From JBJFCE01 sp051888775 (GTDB lineage: Bacteria > Bacillota > Clostridia > Lachnospirales > Lachnospiraceae): a DNA stretch of 64,000 bases. The position numbers and the translations under genes are program-made. The DNA lies in NCBI GenBank assembly GCA_051888775.1, contig JBJFCE010000032.1:106596-170595 (forward strand), read 5' to 3'. Numbering within the stretch: position 1 is the stretch's first letter; the number at the start of each line of letters is the position of its first letter. Below, one piece after another: positions 1-7,885 of the stretch. Under the pieces are notes generated by a model. The model worked only from the letters and a program-made list of their open reading frames with translations, did not search any database and had not been told where the DNA came from.

Positions 1-377
1 TATGCTCCGGTAACCAGCTTCGTGATTTCTTCCATAAAACTTTCTCCCGAGCGCATCATATGATCGAATTCATCAATCATCAACAACTGCTTTTGCTTTG
101 CCTCAAACGCATACTTGCGCAGAACATCTTCAAATGTAGGGAATGACGGCATTTCCGCCTCCGGAAACATCTCCCGGCATAAAAAAGCAGCCTGCTGTCG
201 TTCGGATGCCGGCACTGCCTGATAATAAAACGCCTGATCATAGCGTTTCATAAGCTCCTGCAGCAGACTGGTCTTACCAAGTCCTGCCTCACCGTATAAT
301 ACAAGCAGACCGCTTTCCTCTTTTTCATAGGCTGCACTGATATATCGAAGCATCTTATTCTTTCCCGGAAAATCCAT
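1..377 (-). CDS. AAA-type ATP-binding protein, N-terminal part (cut by window edge)
   Basis: The gene runs off the left edge; about 125 N-terminal residues are visible. The start is an ATG at 377, with a purine-rich stretch just upstream. The protein has a Walker A motif (GEAGLGKTSLL, about residues 29-39) and a Walker B-like LLMIDEFDHM near residue 98, so it binds and probably hydrolyses ATP. The spacing resembles the archaeal-type ATPase/STAND-like single-protein ATPases found in Firmicutes, but the C-terminal part that would decide the family is missing. It lies 21 bp downstream of the EAL-domain gene and is probably cotranscribed with it. Its substrate or partner cannot be inferred. Confidence 0.75.
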   Translation of the reverse strand, partial: MDFPGKNKMLRYISAAYEKEESGLLVLYGEAGLGKTSLLQELMKRYDQAFYYQAVPASERQQAAFLCREMFPEAEMPSFPTFEDVLRKYAFEAKQKQLLMIDEFDHMMRSGESFMEEITKLVTGA

Positions 378-398
378 AACCTTAAACCAAGCCTTTCT

Positions 399-2120
399 TT
401 AAAGCTGTGTAACCAACAATGACTCCAATTCCTGCTCGGGCATCGGCTTTCCGAGATAAAAGCCCTGAATATTGTCACATTGGATATTTTTCAGGTATTC
501 ATACTGCTCCGCAGTCTCCACTCCTTCCGCAACAGTCTCAAAACCGAGTCTTTTTACCATGGAGATAATGGATTCGGTAATAATTCTGGTAGAATCATCC
601 GTGATTAACGTATCAATAAAGCTCTTATCGATCTTGAGCGTATCGATTGGCAGACCTTTCAGATAAGACAATGAAGAAAACCCTGTACCGAAATCGTCTA
701 AAGATACACGGATTCCGTAATCCCTGAGCATCCGCATCTTGGTAACAACCTCGTTAAAATCCTCAATCAAAACACTTTCGGTAATCTCCAGTTCAATTTC
801 ATTCGGCTCGATCTGATACTGTTCCAGCAAACTGATGATATTTGCCACAAAATCCGGTCTCTTATACTGAATTGCAGAAATATTAATGGACATAATTATT
901 TGCCGGTTGTATTTATTCCGCCACTGTGCATAAGTCCTCATTGCTTCCGAAATAACCCAGTATCCGATTGTAATGATACTGCCCGTTTTTTCGGCAATCG
1001 GAATAAATTCTGCGGGGCTGATCATCCGCCCACTGTCATCCTTCCAGCGGATCAGTGCCTCGACGCCTCTGAGTCCGCCGCCTTTTATATCATACTGAGG
1101 CTGGTAATATAACATAAACTGCTTGTTTAATACCGCATCCTTCAGCTTCTTTTCAATCTGAATATTATGTAAAAACTGATCGATAATGGGTGCATCAAAA
1201 TACTGAATCGCATTCTTTCCGGCTGCCTTTGCCTGAAACATGACAATCTCCGCATTGTTGATCAGTTCCAGTGCGGTTGACGCACTTTCCGGATATTCTG
1301 CCACACCGATACTGACAGAAATCTCCAGATTTTTCTTTCCGGTCAGAACGAACGGCTTCTCCAGACGTCCCCTGATCTCCTGATAAATCCGCTCCACACT
1401 TCTGTTGCCGCACGGATCATAAATTGCCATGCAGTAAATATCACTGTTAAAGTGGGATACCATAACATGGTCACTTTTAAATTCGCCGAGAAACTGTCCG
1501 AATACCTGAACAAGCTCATCACCGACAATAATTCCCTGACCGTCATTGATCTTTTTGAAATCATCAATGTCGATAAACATCACAGAAACGGTAGTATTTT
1601 CCCGCCCTGCCTGTAACAGCCACTCTGCCATTTTCCCGACAAAACAGTTTCTGTTATAGAGTCCGGTCAGCGTATCATAGTATGCCAGATAGGATAATTC
1701 ATCATTTTGCAGCTTGAATCTCGTAATATCTCGGAACTTAATGACCTTTTCCTGCACATTTCCGTCTTCATCCTCGGTCATACTGACCTCACATTCAAAC
1801 CATTGCTTTTTATCACGGATCTTGCACTCACAGCGCAATGACTGTGAATCAGTGTCTTCATTATCCAATACTCTGGCAAGCTTGGTCGCATCCAGCTCAT
1901 CCACATAATGATAGATCTGTTCTATATCACTGACATTCTGCACATGAAAGCAGAAAAATGCCTGCCAGTTGCCCAGCACCTTTACACTATGCTCTTTTAC
2001 AGAAACATAGAGGTAGGCACAGGAAGACATATCACATATCATGCGGTACATTTTTTCTCTGTCCGCAAGCTTTTTATTCATTGCATTCAGTAAATCTACC
2101 TGATAGCGAAGTTCATCCAT
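399..2120 (-). CDS. Cyclic-di-GMP phosphodiesterase: PAS-like/degenerate GGDEF/EAL protein
   Basis: 573 residues, cytosolic; no membrane segment is seen. The start is well supported by AAGGAGGTGGGTAT before the ATG at 2120. An N-terminal PAS-like region of about 130 residues leads into a GGDEF domain (about 145-300) and an EAL domain (about 320-570). The EAL domain keeps EALIRW, the ELEITES block, DDFGTGFSS and the VAEGVET block, as expected for a working c-di-GMP phosphodiesterase. In the GGDEF domain the signature position reads HFNSDIY instead of GGDEF, so it cannot be a cyclase and may act as a GTP-sensing regulatory module. It probably shares a transcript with the downstream ATPase. Confidence 0.9.
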   Translation of the reverse strand: MDELRYQVDLLNAMNKKLADREKMYRMICDMSSCAYLYVSVKEHSVKVLGNWQAFFCFHVQNVSDIEQIYHYVDELDATKLARVLDNEDTDSQSLRCECKIRDKKQWFECEVSMTEDEDGNVQEKVIKFRDITRFKLQNDELSYLAYYDTLTGLYNRNCFVGKMAEWLLQAGRENTTVSVMFIDIDDFKKINDGQGIIVGDELVQVFGQFLGEFKSDHVMVSHFNSDIYCMAIYDPCGNRSVERIYQEIRGRLEKPFVLTGKKNLEISVSIGVAEYPESASTALELINNAEIVMFQAKAAGKNAIQYFDAPIIDQFLHNIQIEKKLKDAVLNKQFMLYYQPQYDIKGGGLRGVEALIRWKDDSGRMISPAEFIPIAEKTGSIITIGYWVISEAMRTYAQWRNKYNRQIIMSINISAIQYKRPDFVANIISLLEQYQIEPNEIELEITESVLIEDFNEVVTKMRMLRDYGIRVSLDDFGTGFSSLSYLKGLPIDTLKIDKSFIDTLITDDSTRIITESIISMVKRLGFETVAEGVETAEQYEYLKNIQCDNIQGFYLGKPMPEQELESLLVTQL

Positions 2121-2222
2121 ATACCCACCTCCTTTCTTTTCATTCCTCTACGGAATCATTTCCGTATTTGTTCTGTAACTATTTCTGTATTTATTGCAGT
2201 ATGCTGCTTCTGCAAAACATCT

Positions 2223-3308
2223 TTACTTCTTAGTGATATAACCCTGTGCCTTCAAAAGCTCCGCACACAGTACCGCACCGCCTGCCGCACCGCGAACCGT
2301 GTTGTGTGACAGTCCGACAAACTTCCAGTCATAAACGGTATCTTCTCTTAAACGTCCTACGGAAATGCCCATACCGTTCTCAAAATTGACATCCAGCGCA
2401 ACCTGAGGACGATTATCCTCCTCTAAGTACTGGATAAACTGCTTTGGTGCGCTCGGAAGCTGTAATCTCTGCGGCTCACCGCTAAAGTTCACAAGCTTTT
2501 CGATCAACTGCTCTTTGGTCGGCTTCTTTTTGAACTTTACAAATACCGCTGCCGTATGTCCGTTTAATACCGGAACACGGATACACTGGCATGTGATCAC
2601 CGGAGATGTTGCAGGCGCGATCACACCGTCCTTGATCTCTCCCCAGATACGCAGAGGCTCCTTCTCGCTCTTTTCTTCCTCTCCGCCAATGTAAGGAATG
2701 ATATTGCCCACCATTTCCGGCCAGTCCTTAAAGGTCTTTCCTGCACCGGAAATTGCCTGATAGGTTGTAGCAACCACCTCATACGGCTCAAATTCTTTCC
2801 ATGCGGTCAGAACCGGCGCATAGCTTTGAATGGAGCAGTTCGGTTTTACTGCGATAAAGCCTCTGGTCGTACCCAGGCGCTTTTTCTGGAATTCAATGAC
2901 CTTCATATGCTCGGGGTTGATCTCCGGAACCACCATCGGCACATCCGGGGTCCATCTGTGCGCACTGTTATTGGAAACAACCGGGGTCTCGGTCTTTGCA
3001 TAAGCCTCCTCGATTGCCTTAATTTCGTCCTTTGTCATATCCACTGCGGAAAATACGAAATCCACCTCGGATGCCACTTTCTCCACCTCGTTGACATTCA
3101 TGACAACGATCTTCTTTACTGCTTCCGGCATCGGAGTATCCATTTTCCAACGACCGCCGACTGCCTCCTCATAGGTTTTTCCGGCAGATCTTTCGCTTGC
3201 TGCGATCGTGGTAACTTCAAACCAGGGATGGTTCTCTAATAACGAGATAAATCTCTGTCCTACCATTCCCGTTCCACCTAAGATACCGACTCTTAATTTC
3301 TCACTCAT
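2223..3308 (-). CDS. asd: Aspartate-semialdehyde dehydrogenase
   Basis: Reduces aspartyl-phosphate to aspartate semialdehyde with NADPH, the branch point for lysine/diaminopimelate, threonine and methionine. The 361-residue length and motifs fit the archaeal/fungal-like ASADH class. The NADP-binding GGTGMVGQRF starts at residue 11, SNNSAHRW lies near 112, and the catalytic cysteine is C158 in KPNCSIQ. GAAAGGAG precedes the ATG at 3308. It is 126 bp downstream of the argH stop on the same strand, so it could be cotranscribed or have its own promoter. No regulatory RNA was recognised in front of it. Confidence 0.95.
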   Translation of the reverse strand: MSEKLRVGILGGTGMVGQRFISLLENHPWFEVTTIAASERSAGKTYEEAVGGRWKMDTPMPEAVKKIVVMNVNEVEKVASEVDFVFSAVDMTKDEIKAIEEAYAKTETPVVSNNSAHRWTPDVPMVVPEINPEHMKVIEFQKKRLGTTRGFIAVKPNCSIQSYAPVLTAWKEFEPYEVVATTYQAISGAGKTFKDWPEMVGNIIPYIGGEEEKSEKEPLRIWGEIKDGVIAPATSPVITCQCIRVPVLNGHTAAVFVKFKKKPTKEQLIEKLVNFSGEPQRLQLPSAPKQFIQYLEEDNRPQVALDVNFENGMGISVGRLREDTVYDWKFVGLSHNTVRGAAGGAVLCAELLKAQGYITKK

Positions 3309-3434
3309 TTTAACAATATACTCCTTTCAAGTACTCCTCTATTTATAAAAAATAAATAGCCTTCTTTTGTCCGCCCGATGCGGAATTTTCATTCATTGAC
3401 AATTTCTTGTACTCATGATCATTCATATCCATTG

Positions 3435-4850
3435 TTACTTTGCATCATCCGGCAAAGCGATCGCAGGGATTCCCTCACCCTTCAGGTACTCTTCCTCCAA
3501 GGCAATGACCTGTTTCATAGCCTCCATACCCGGTGCGCCGATTGTCAGACGCTTCTCTACGCAGTTCTTCAAGCTGACTGCTTCATAGAGATCTGCCTCA
3601 AACGCAGGACTTAATTCTTTTAACTCATCCAAGGAAAGTTCTTCGATACACTTGTCTTTTTCGATACAATACAGTACCATACGACCGATAATCGCATGGG
3701 CATCACGGAACGGGACACCTTTTCCGACCAGATAATCCGCAGCGTCCGTCGCATTGGTAAAGCCGTTCATGGCGCTCTTTGCCATAATCTCCCTGCGGAA
3801 TTTTAAGGTATCCAGCATACCCGTAAATAACCGGATACAGCCTTTTACGGTATCGATCGCATCAAAGGTCAGTTCCTTGTCCTCCTGCATATCTTTATTA
3901 TAAGCAAGCGGAAGTCCCTTCATCGTAGTCAGGATACTGATCAACGCGCCGTATACGCGTCCGGTCTTTCCTCTGACAAGCTCTGCGATATCCGGATTTT
4001 TCTTCTGCGGCATAATACTGCTTCCGGTCGAATAAGCATCATCGATCTCCACGAAGCGATACTCGTTAGAATTCCAGATAATGATTTCCTCAGAAAACCG
4101 GCTCAAATGCATCATCACCGTGGATGCCGCCGACAAAAACTCAATGACATAATCTCTGTCCGATACCGAATCCATGCTGTTTAAAGTAGGTCCCTCAAAT
4201 CCAAGCAGGGACGCGGTATAGTTACGGTCAAGCGGATAGGTTGTCCCGGCAAGTGCTCCGGCACCGAGCGGACAATAATTCATTCTCTTATAAATATCGT
4301 GCATTCTGTCACGATCCCGGCGGAACATCTCGAAATATGCTCCGAAATGATGTGCCAGTGTGACAGGCTGTGCCTTCTGTAAATGCGTAAAGCCCGGCAT
4401 ATAGGTCTCAAGGTTGTCCTTCATGATCTTTAAGATCACTTCCAGAAGTTCCTTTAACAGTTGATCGATCTCGGCAATCTCTTTTCGTACATACAGACGC
4501 ATATCAAGCGCCACCTGATCATTACGGCTTCTTCCGGTATGCATCTTCTTACCCGCATCCCCGATCCGCTCGATCAGCTTCGCTTCTACAAAGCTGTGCA
4601 CATCCTCATATTCTTCGGTGATCTCAAGTGCACCGCTTTCCACGTCACTACGGATATCACTTAATCCCTTGACGATCGCATCTTTTTCGTCTTTTGTTAA
4701 GACACCCTGCTTGGCCAGCATGACAACATGGGCAATACTTCCTTCAATGTCTTCCTGCAAAAAACGCTTGTCAAATCTGACCGATGCATTGAAATGATAT
4801 ACCAGATCATCCGTCTCTTTTGTAAATCTGCCGCCCCACAGCTGTGCCAT
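3435..4850 (-). CDS. argH: Argininosuccinate lyase
   Basis: Splits argininosuccinate into arginine and fumarate, the last step of arginine synthesis. The 471-residue protein starts MAQLWGGRF, typical of the family, and carries the catalytic loop signature SSIMPQKKNPD near residue 280 and the HTGRSRNDQ block. An in-frame TTG at 4865 would lengthen it by five residues, but GGAGG overlaps that position and sits 8 nt ahead of the ATG at 4850, so 4850 is chosen. No argG is in the window. A good promoter lies just upstream, so argH heads its own transcript and may read into asd. Confidence 0.95.
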   Translation of the reverse strand: MAQLWGGRFTKETDDLVYHFNASVRFDKRFLQEDIEGSIAHVVMLAKQGVLTKDEKDAIVKGLSDIRSDVESGALEITEEYEDVHSFVEAKLIERIGDAGKKMHTGRSRNDQVALDMRLYVRKEIAEIDQLLKELLEVILKIMKDNLETYMPGFTHLQKAQPVTLAHHFGAYFEMFRRDRDRMHDIYKRMNYCPLGAGALAGTTYPLDRNYTASLLGFEGPTLNSMDSVSDRDYVIEFLSAASTVMMHLSRFSEEIIIWNSNEYRFVEIDDAYSTGSSIMPQKKNPDIAELVRGKTGRVYGALISILTTMKGLPLAYNKDMQEDKELTFDAIDTVKGCIRLFTGMLDTLKFRREIMAKSAMNGFTNATDAADYLVGKGVPFRDAHAIIGRMVLYCIEKDKCIEELSLDELKELSPAFEADLYEAVSLKNCVEKRLTIGAPGMEAMKQVIALEEEYLKGEGIPAIALPDDAK

Positions 4851-4883
4851 CGCATAATCCTCCAATTATTAAATCTAAGTTTG

Positions 4884-4912
4884 ATAGTACCATACCCGGG
4901 AAATTTTTTCAA
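4884..4912 (-). promoter_or_regulatory. Promoter of argH
   Basis: On the minus strand TTGAAA (4907-4912) and TACTAT (4884-4889) are separated by 17 nt, a good sigma-A type promoter. It lies 34 bp upstream of the argH start. No ARG-box palindrome was convincing. Confidence 0.65.
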
Positions 4913-5019
4913 CAAAATAGACGATTTTTTGCAAAAGTATCGGTCGACAAAAGAGTTATCCAAATACACAAAATCCGGAAATTTTCATACTATAAAATAT
5001 AACTTTCAAGAGGTTTTCT

Positions 5020-5790
5020 ATGAAGACGATTCTTTCCTTTCAGGATGTTCAATATAATTATCACTCCATGGACGGAGAAACGCCGGCATTAAAAGATGTG
5101 AATTTTGAGGTCTATGACGGTGAATTTCTTTCGATCGTCGGTCCGAGCGGTTGCGGCAAAACAACACTGCTCTCCATGATCGCAGGACTGTTGACACCAC
5201 AGTCCGGTACCGTCTCGCTCTGTCCGGAGCTTTCCGAGCATGAGCATACAATCGGCTATATGCTGCAGCATGATCATCTGTTTGACTGGCGTACCATTTA
5301 TAAAAACATCATGCTCGGGCTGGAGATCCAGCATGACCGGACACCGGAAAGCCGCCGCAAGATCGATGATCTTTTACGAAAATACGGACTGTATCAATTC
5401 CGTAACAAATATCCTTCCGAGCTTTCAGGCGGTATGCGCCAGCGTGCTGCGCTGATCCGCACATTAGTACTGGATCCCAAGCTTCTCCTATTAGATGAGC
5501 CTTTTTCAGCATTGGACTACCAGACCCGCCTGTCCGTCTCCACGGATATCGTGGACATTATTAAAAAGGAACAAAAAACCGCCATTCTGGTCACGCACGA
5601 CCTGTCAGAAGCAATCAGTCTCTCGGATCGCATTCTTGTACTGACCAGCCGCCCGGGTACTGTGCTAAAATCGCTTCCTATTCACCTGACAAAACAGGGG
5701 ACCGGGGCCGTTGCCGCCAGAAAATCTCCTGAATTTTCTGCCTATTTTAATGAATTATGGGAGGATCTGCATGGAAACGAATCCGCATAA
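5020..5790 (+). CDS. ABC transporter ATP-binding protein, NitT/TauT type
   Basis: 256-residue ATPase subunit of an importer. It has Walker A GPSGCGKTT (41-49), a Q-loop at Q83, the signature LSGGMRQR (135-142), Walker B LLLLDEP (155-161) and an H-loop in LVTHDLSEA. The family (SsuB/TauB/ThiY-like) pairs with a single-gene permease, and such a permease follows with a 20-bp overlap. AAGAGG precedes the ATG. The pair is on the opposite strand to its neighbours and divergent from argH. The substrate cannot be told: relatives import sulfonates, nitrate or thiamine precursors, and no binding protein gene or riboswitch is present here. Confidence 0.92.
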   Translation: MKTILSFQDVQYNYHSMDGETPALKDVNFEVYDGEFLSIVGPSGCGKTTLLSMIAGLLTPQSGTVSLCPELSEHEHTIGYMLQHDHLFDWRTIYKNIMLGLEIQHDRTPESRRKIDDLLRKYGLYQFRNKYPSELSGGMRQRAALIRTLVLDPKLLLLDEPFSALDYQTRLSVSTDIVDIIKKEQKTAILVTHDLSEAISLSDRILVLTSRPGTVLKSLPIHLTKQGTGAVAARKSPEFSAYFNELWEDLHGNESA

Positions 5791-6592
5791 ATCCAGAGAA
5801 CAGCTTCTTTTTGAGCGAAAATATCACCGCACCAGATATGTCAATAAGATCATCCAGATATCCATCTTTATTCTCTTTCTGCTTTTATGGGAAATAACTG
5901 CCGACCACGGAATCATAGACGCCTTCTTTTTCAGCTCGCCATCACGAATTGTCCGTACCTTCTGCCAGCTGGCTGCCAATAACGATCTGTTTACGCATAT
6001 TAAAGTGACACTGTTTGAAACGCTTGTCAGCTTTTCGCTCGTTGTCGGTATCAGCCTTCTGCTAGCGATCCTGTTCTGGTACTTCAATCGACTGTCTACC
6101 ATCTTTGAACCGTATCTGGTTGTTCTGAACAGTCTGCCCAAGTCTGCGCTGGCACCGCTCTTTATCGTCTGGCTGGGCACGGGCTTCAAAACGATCATCG
6201 TAGCGGGTATCAGCGTGGCGATTTTCGGCTCCATCATTAGTCTGTATAACGGTTTTCGAGAAGCCGACGGTGGCAAGGTACGCCTGATTTATACTCTCGG
6301 AGGCACCAAATCGGATGTCCTGAAAAAGGTTATCCTGCCCGGCAGCATTCCATTAATCATCAGTACCATGAAGGTCAACATTGGTCTGTCTCTTGTCGGT
6401 GTGATCATCGGTGAGTTTCTCGCCGCCAGACGGGGGCTCGGCTATCTGATCATCTACGGAACCCAGACTTTCAAGATGAATATGGTCATCACTTCATTGA
6501 CACTGCTGTGCCTGATTGCTGTCTTTCTCTTTCTTCTTATTGATCTGCTTGACAAGCTGATCCGTAAAAAACATTGTCATACAAAAAACTGA
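5771..6592 (+). CDS. ABC transporter permease, NitT/TauT type
   Basis: 273-residue inner-membrane subunit of the same importer. An upstream in-frame ATG at 5711 would place 20 extra residues inside the ATPase gene. GGGAGG sits a few bases before the ATG at 5771, which gives METNPHKS and overlaps the ATPase stop by 20 bp, indicating translational coupling. Hydrophobic segments begin with ISIFILFLLLWEI near residue 32. The EAA-type cytoplasmic loop that docks the ATPase is visible as GGTKSDVLKKVILPGSIP. No substrate-binding protein gene follows; the next feature is a tRNA, so the binding protein must be elsewhere or lost. Confidence 0.92.
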   Translation: METNPHKSREQLLFERKYHRTRYVNKIIQISIFILFLLLWEITADHGIIDAFFFSSPSRIVRTFCQLAANNDLFTHIKVTLFETLVSFSLVVGISLLLAILFWYFNRLSTIFEPYLVVLNSLPKSALAPLFIVWLGTGFKTIIVAGISVAIFGSIISLYNGFREADGGKVRLIYTLGGTKSDVLKKVILPGSIPLIISTMKVNIGLSLVGVIIGEFLAARRGLGYLIIYGTQTFKMNMVITSLTLLCLIAVFLFLLIDLLDKLIRKKHCHTKN

Positions 6593-6602
6593 ATTTTCAC
6601 TC

Positions 6603-6631
6603 TTGCCAAATGAGCGGATAGCATATATAAT
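6603..6631 (+). promoter_or_regulatory. Promoter of tRNA-Thr
   Basis: TTGCCA (6603-6608) and TATAAT (6626-6631) are spaced by 17 nt. The -10 box ends 24 bp before the mature tRNA 5' end, leaving a short leader to be trimmed by RNase P. Confidence 0.75.
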
Positions 6632-6655
6632 AATATTCGTCTTGTTAAGGCAAGT

Positions 6656-6728
<73 letters not shown>

Positions 6729-6746
6729 TTTATTTTTTATATTGGC

Positions 6747-6894
6747 AAAAGCGGTCTGCCATACAAGTTAAAATTTCTTTTCCGTGATTGCAAACGATAT
6801 CAATTTGCGACAGCCTTAGGAACGTGAGCCGAGCAAATTCATATCGTTTGCAATCACGGGAAACAGTTTCTGACCTGTATGACAGACCGCTTTT
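6747..6894. repeat. Family B palindromic element, copy 1
   Basis: A 148-bp imperfect palindrome between tRNA-Thr and mscS. Two arms of about 54 bp pair almost completely, with an innermost perfect stem CCGTGATTGCAAACGATAT. Most arm mismatches are transitions, which would leave G-U pairs in RNA. The centre, 6807-6833, contains CGACAGC, TTAGGAACG and GTGAGCCGAG and recurs in copy 2 near 41.75 kb, although the arms of the two copies are unrelated. T-rich tracts follow the outer arm, so it could also terminate transcription of the tRNA and of mscS. Confidence 0.7.
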
Positions 6895-6953
6895 TCTTTT
6901 ATTTATATACTTTATATACGCTTTCCGACGCCAGACTTTCCGTATAACAACAA

Positions 6954-6975
6954 CGGCAGAGATTTCTCCCTGCCG
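6954..6975 (-). terminator. Possible mscS terminator hairpin
   Basis: CGGCAG at 6954-6959 pairs with CTGCCG at 6970-6975, about 10 bp beyond the mscS stop. The following tract on the minus strand is only moderately T-rich (TTGTTGTTA), so it is a weak intrinsic terminator at best. Confidence 0.4.
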
Positions 6976-6985
6976 CAAATAACCG

Positions 6986-7885
6986 TTATTTAGTATGCAC
7001 ATCCACCTGCATATACGGAATTCCAATCTCATTTTCATCAAAGTTAAGTTTTAAATTCTCTGTTACCCGAAACTTTGCATTCCAATAATCTTCCGTCTTT
7101 ACATAAAAGCGGATACCGAGATTTACTTCACTGCTTCCCAGCGAATCCACAAATACCTGAACAGGCTTCGTATCCAAAAGCGCCGGTTCGTTTTGAACTG
7201 TTTGCTCTGCCACTTCCTTTGCTTTCTTTAAATCCGCATCATAAGAAATTCCCACCACCAGATCTACGCGGCGTTCTTTCATTGCCGTTACATTTGTAAG
7301 GCTTGTATTAGAAAGTGTTCCGTTCGGCAGTACGATTACTTTTCCGTCCGGTGTCGTCAGCTTGGTATAAAACATCTGTATCTCTGTTACGGTTCCTTCA
7401 TTTCCTTTATTATCCTCAATAATATAATCGCCAACACGGAAGGGCTTCATCAACAGGATCAGCACCCCTCCTGCGAGATTACTCAGGCTTCCCTGAATAG
7501 ACAGACCGATCGCCACTCCTGCAGAACCTAAGATCGTTACAACGCCTGCAACACTGACTCCAAAGGAGGTTGCAATCATCACAACCAGTAATAAGTACAG
7601 CGTAATCTTTAGGAAGGAATCCAGAAACTGAATCACACCTTGCTCCGCATTTGCCCTGCCCAGTGACTTTTTCAGAATCTTACGCGCCAGTTTGATAATT
7701 TGAACGCCGATCAAAAAAGTAATAATGGCAAGTAGCACTTTTATTCCGAAACGCAACGCTTTATCCGGAATCTCTTGCAAAAACTTTTCAATTGCATTCA
7801 AATCTACATTTGTATTTCCCTCCAGGATTTCTTCTACATGAATTCCCGAATCGATCAATGCAGACAGATAAAACAATTTTGTCAT
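6986..7885 (-). CDS. Small-conductance mechanosensitive channel, MscS family
   Basis: 299 residues; opens under membrane tension to release solutes during osmotic downshock. Three hydrophobic segments are seen, with the family's pore helix and beta-domain entry in the region VAIGLSIQGSLSNLAGG followed by LMKPFRVGDYI. The cytoplasmic domain follows (NGTLSNTSLTN and beyond), ending MQVDVHTK. The ATG at 7885 overlaps the TGA of the upstream GlgB-like gene (ATGA), so the two are translationally coupled. This is a curious pairing because the neighbour resembles a glycogen enzyme. It has no long N-terminal extension, so it is closer to YggB/MscS than to MscK. Confidence 0.92.
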   Translation of the reverse strand: MTKLFYLSALIDSGIHVEEILEGNTNVDLNAIEKFLQEIPDKALRFGIKVLLAIITFLIGVQIIKLARKILKKSLGRANAEQGVIQFLDSFLKITLYLLLVVMIATSFGVSVAGVVTILGSAGVAIGLSIQGSLSNLAGGVLILLMKPFRVGDYIIEDNKGNEGTVTEIQMFYTKLTTPDGKVIVLPNGTLSNTSLTNVTAMKERRVDLVVGISYDADLKKAKEVAEQTVQNEPALLDTKPVQVFVDSLGSSEVNLGIRFYVKTEDYWNAKFRVTENLKLNFDENEIGIPYMQVDVHTK

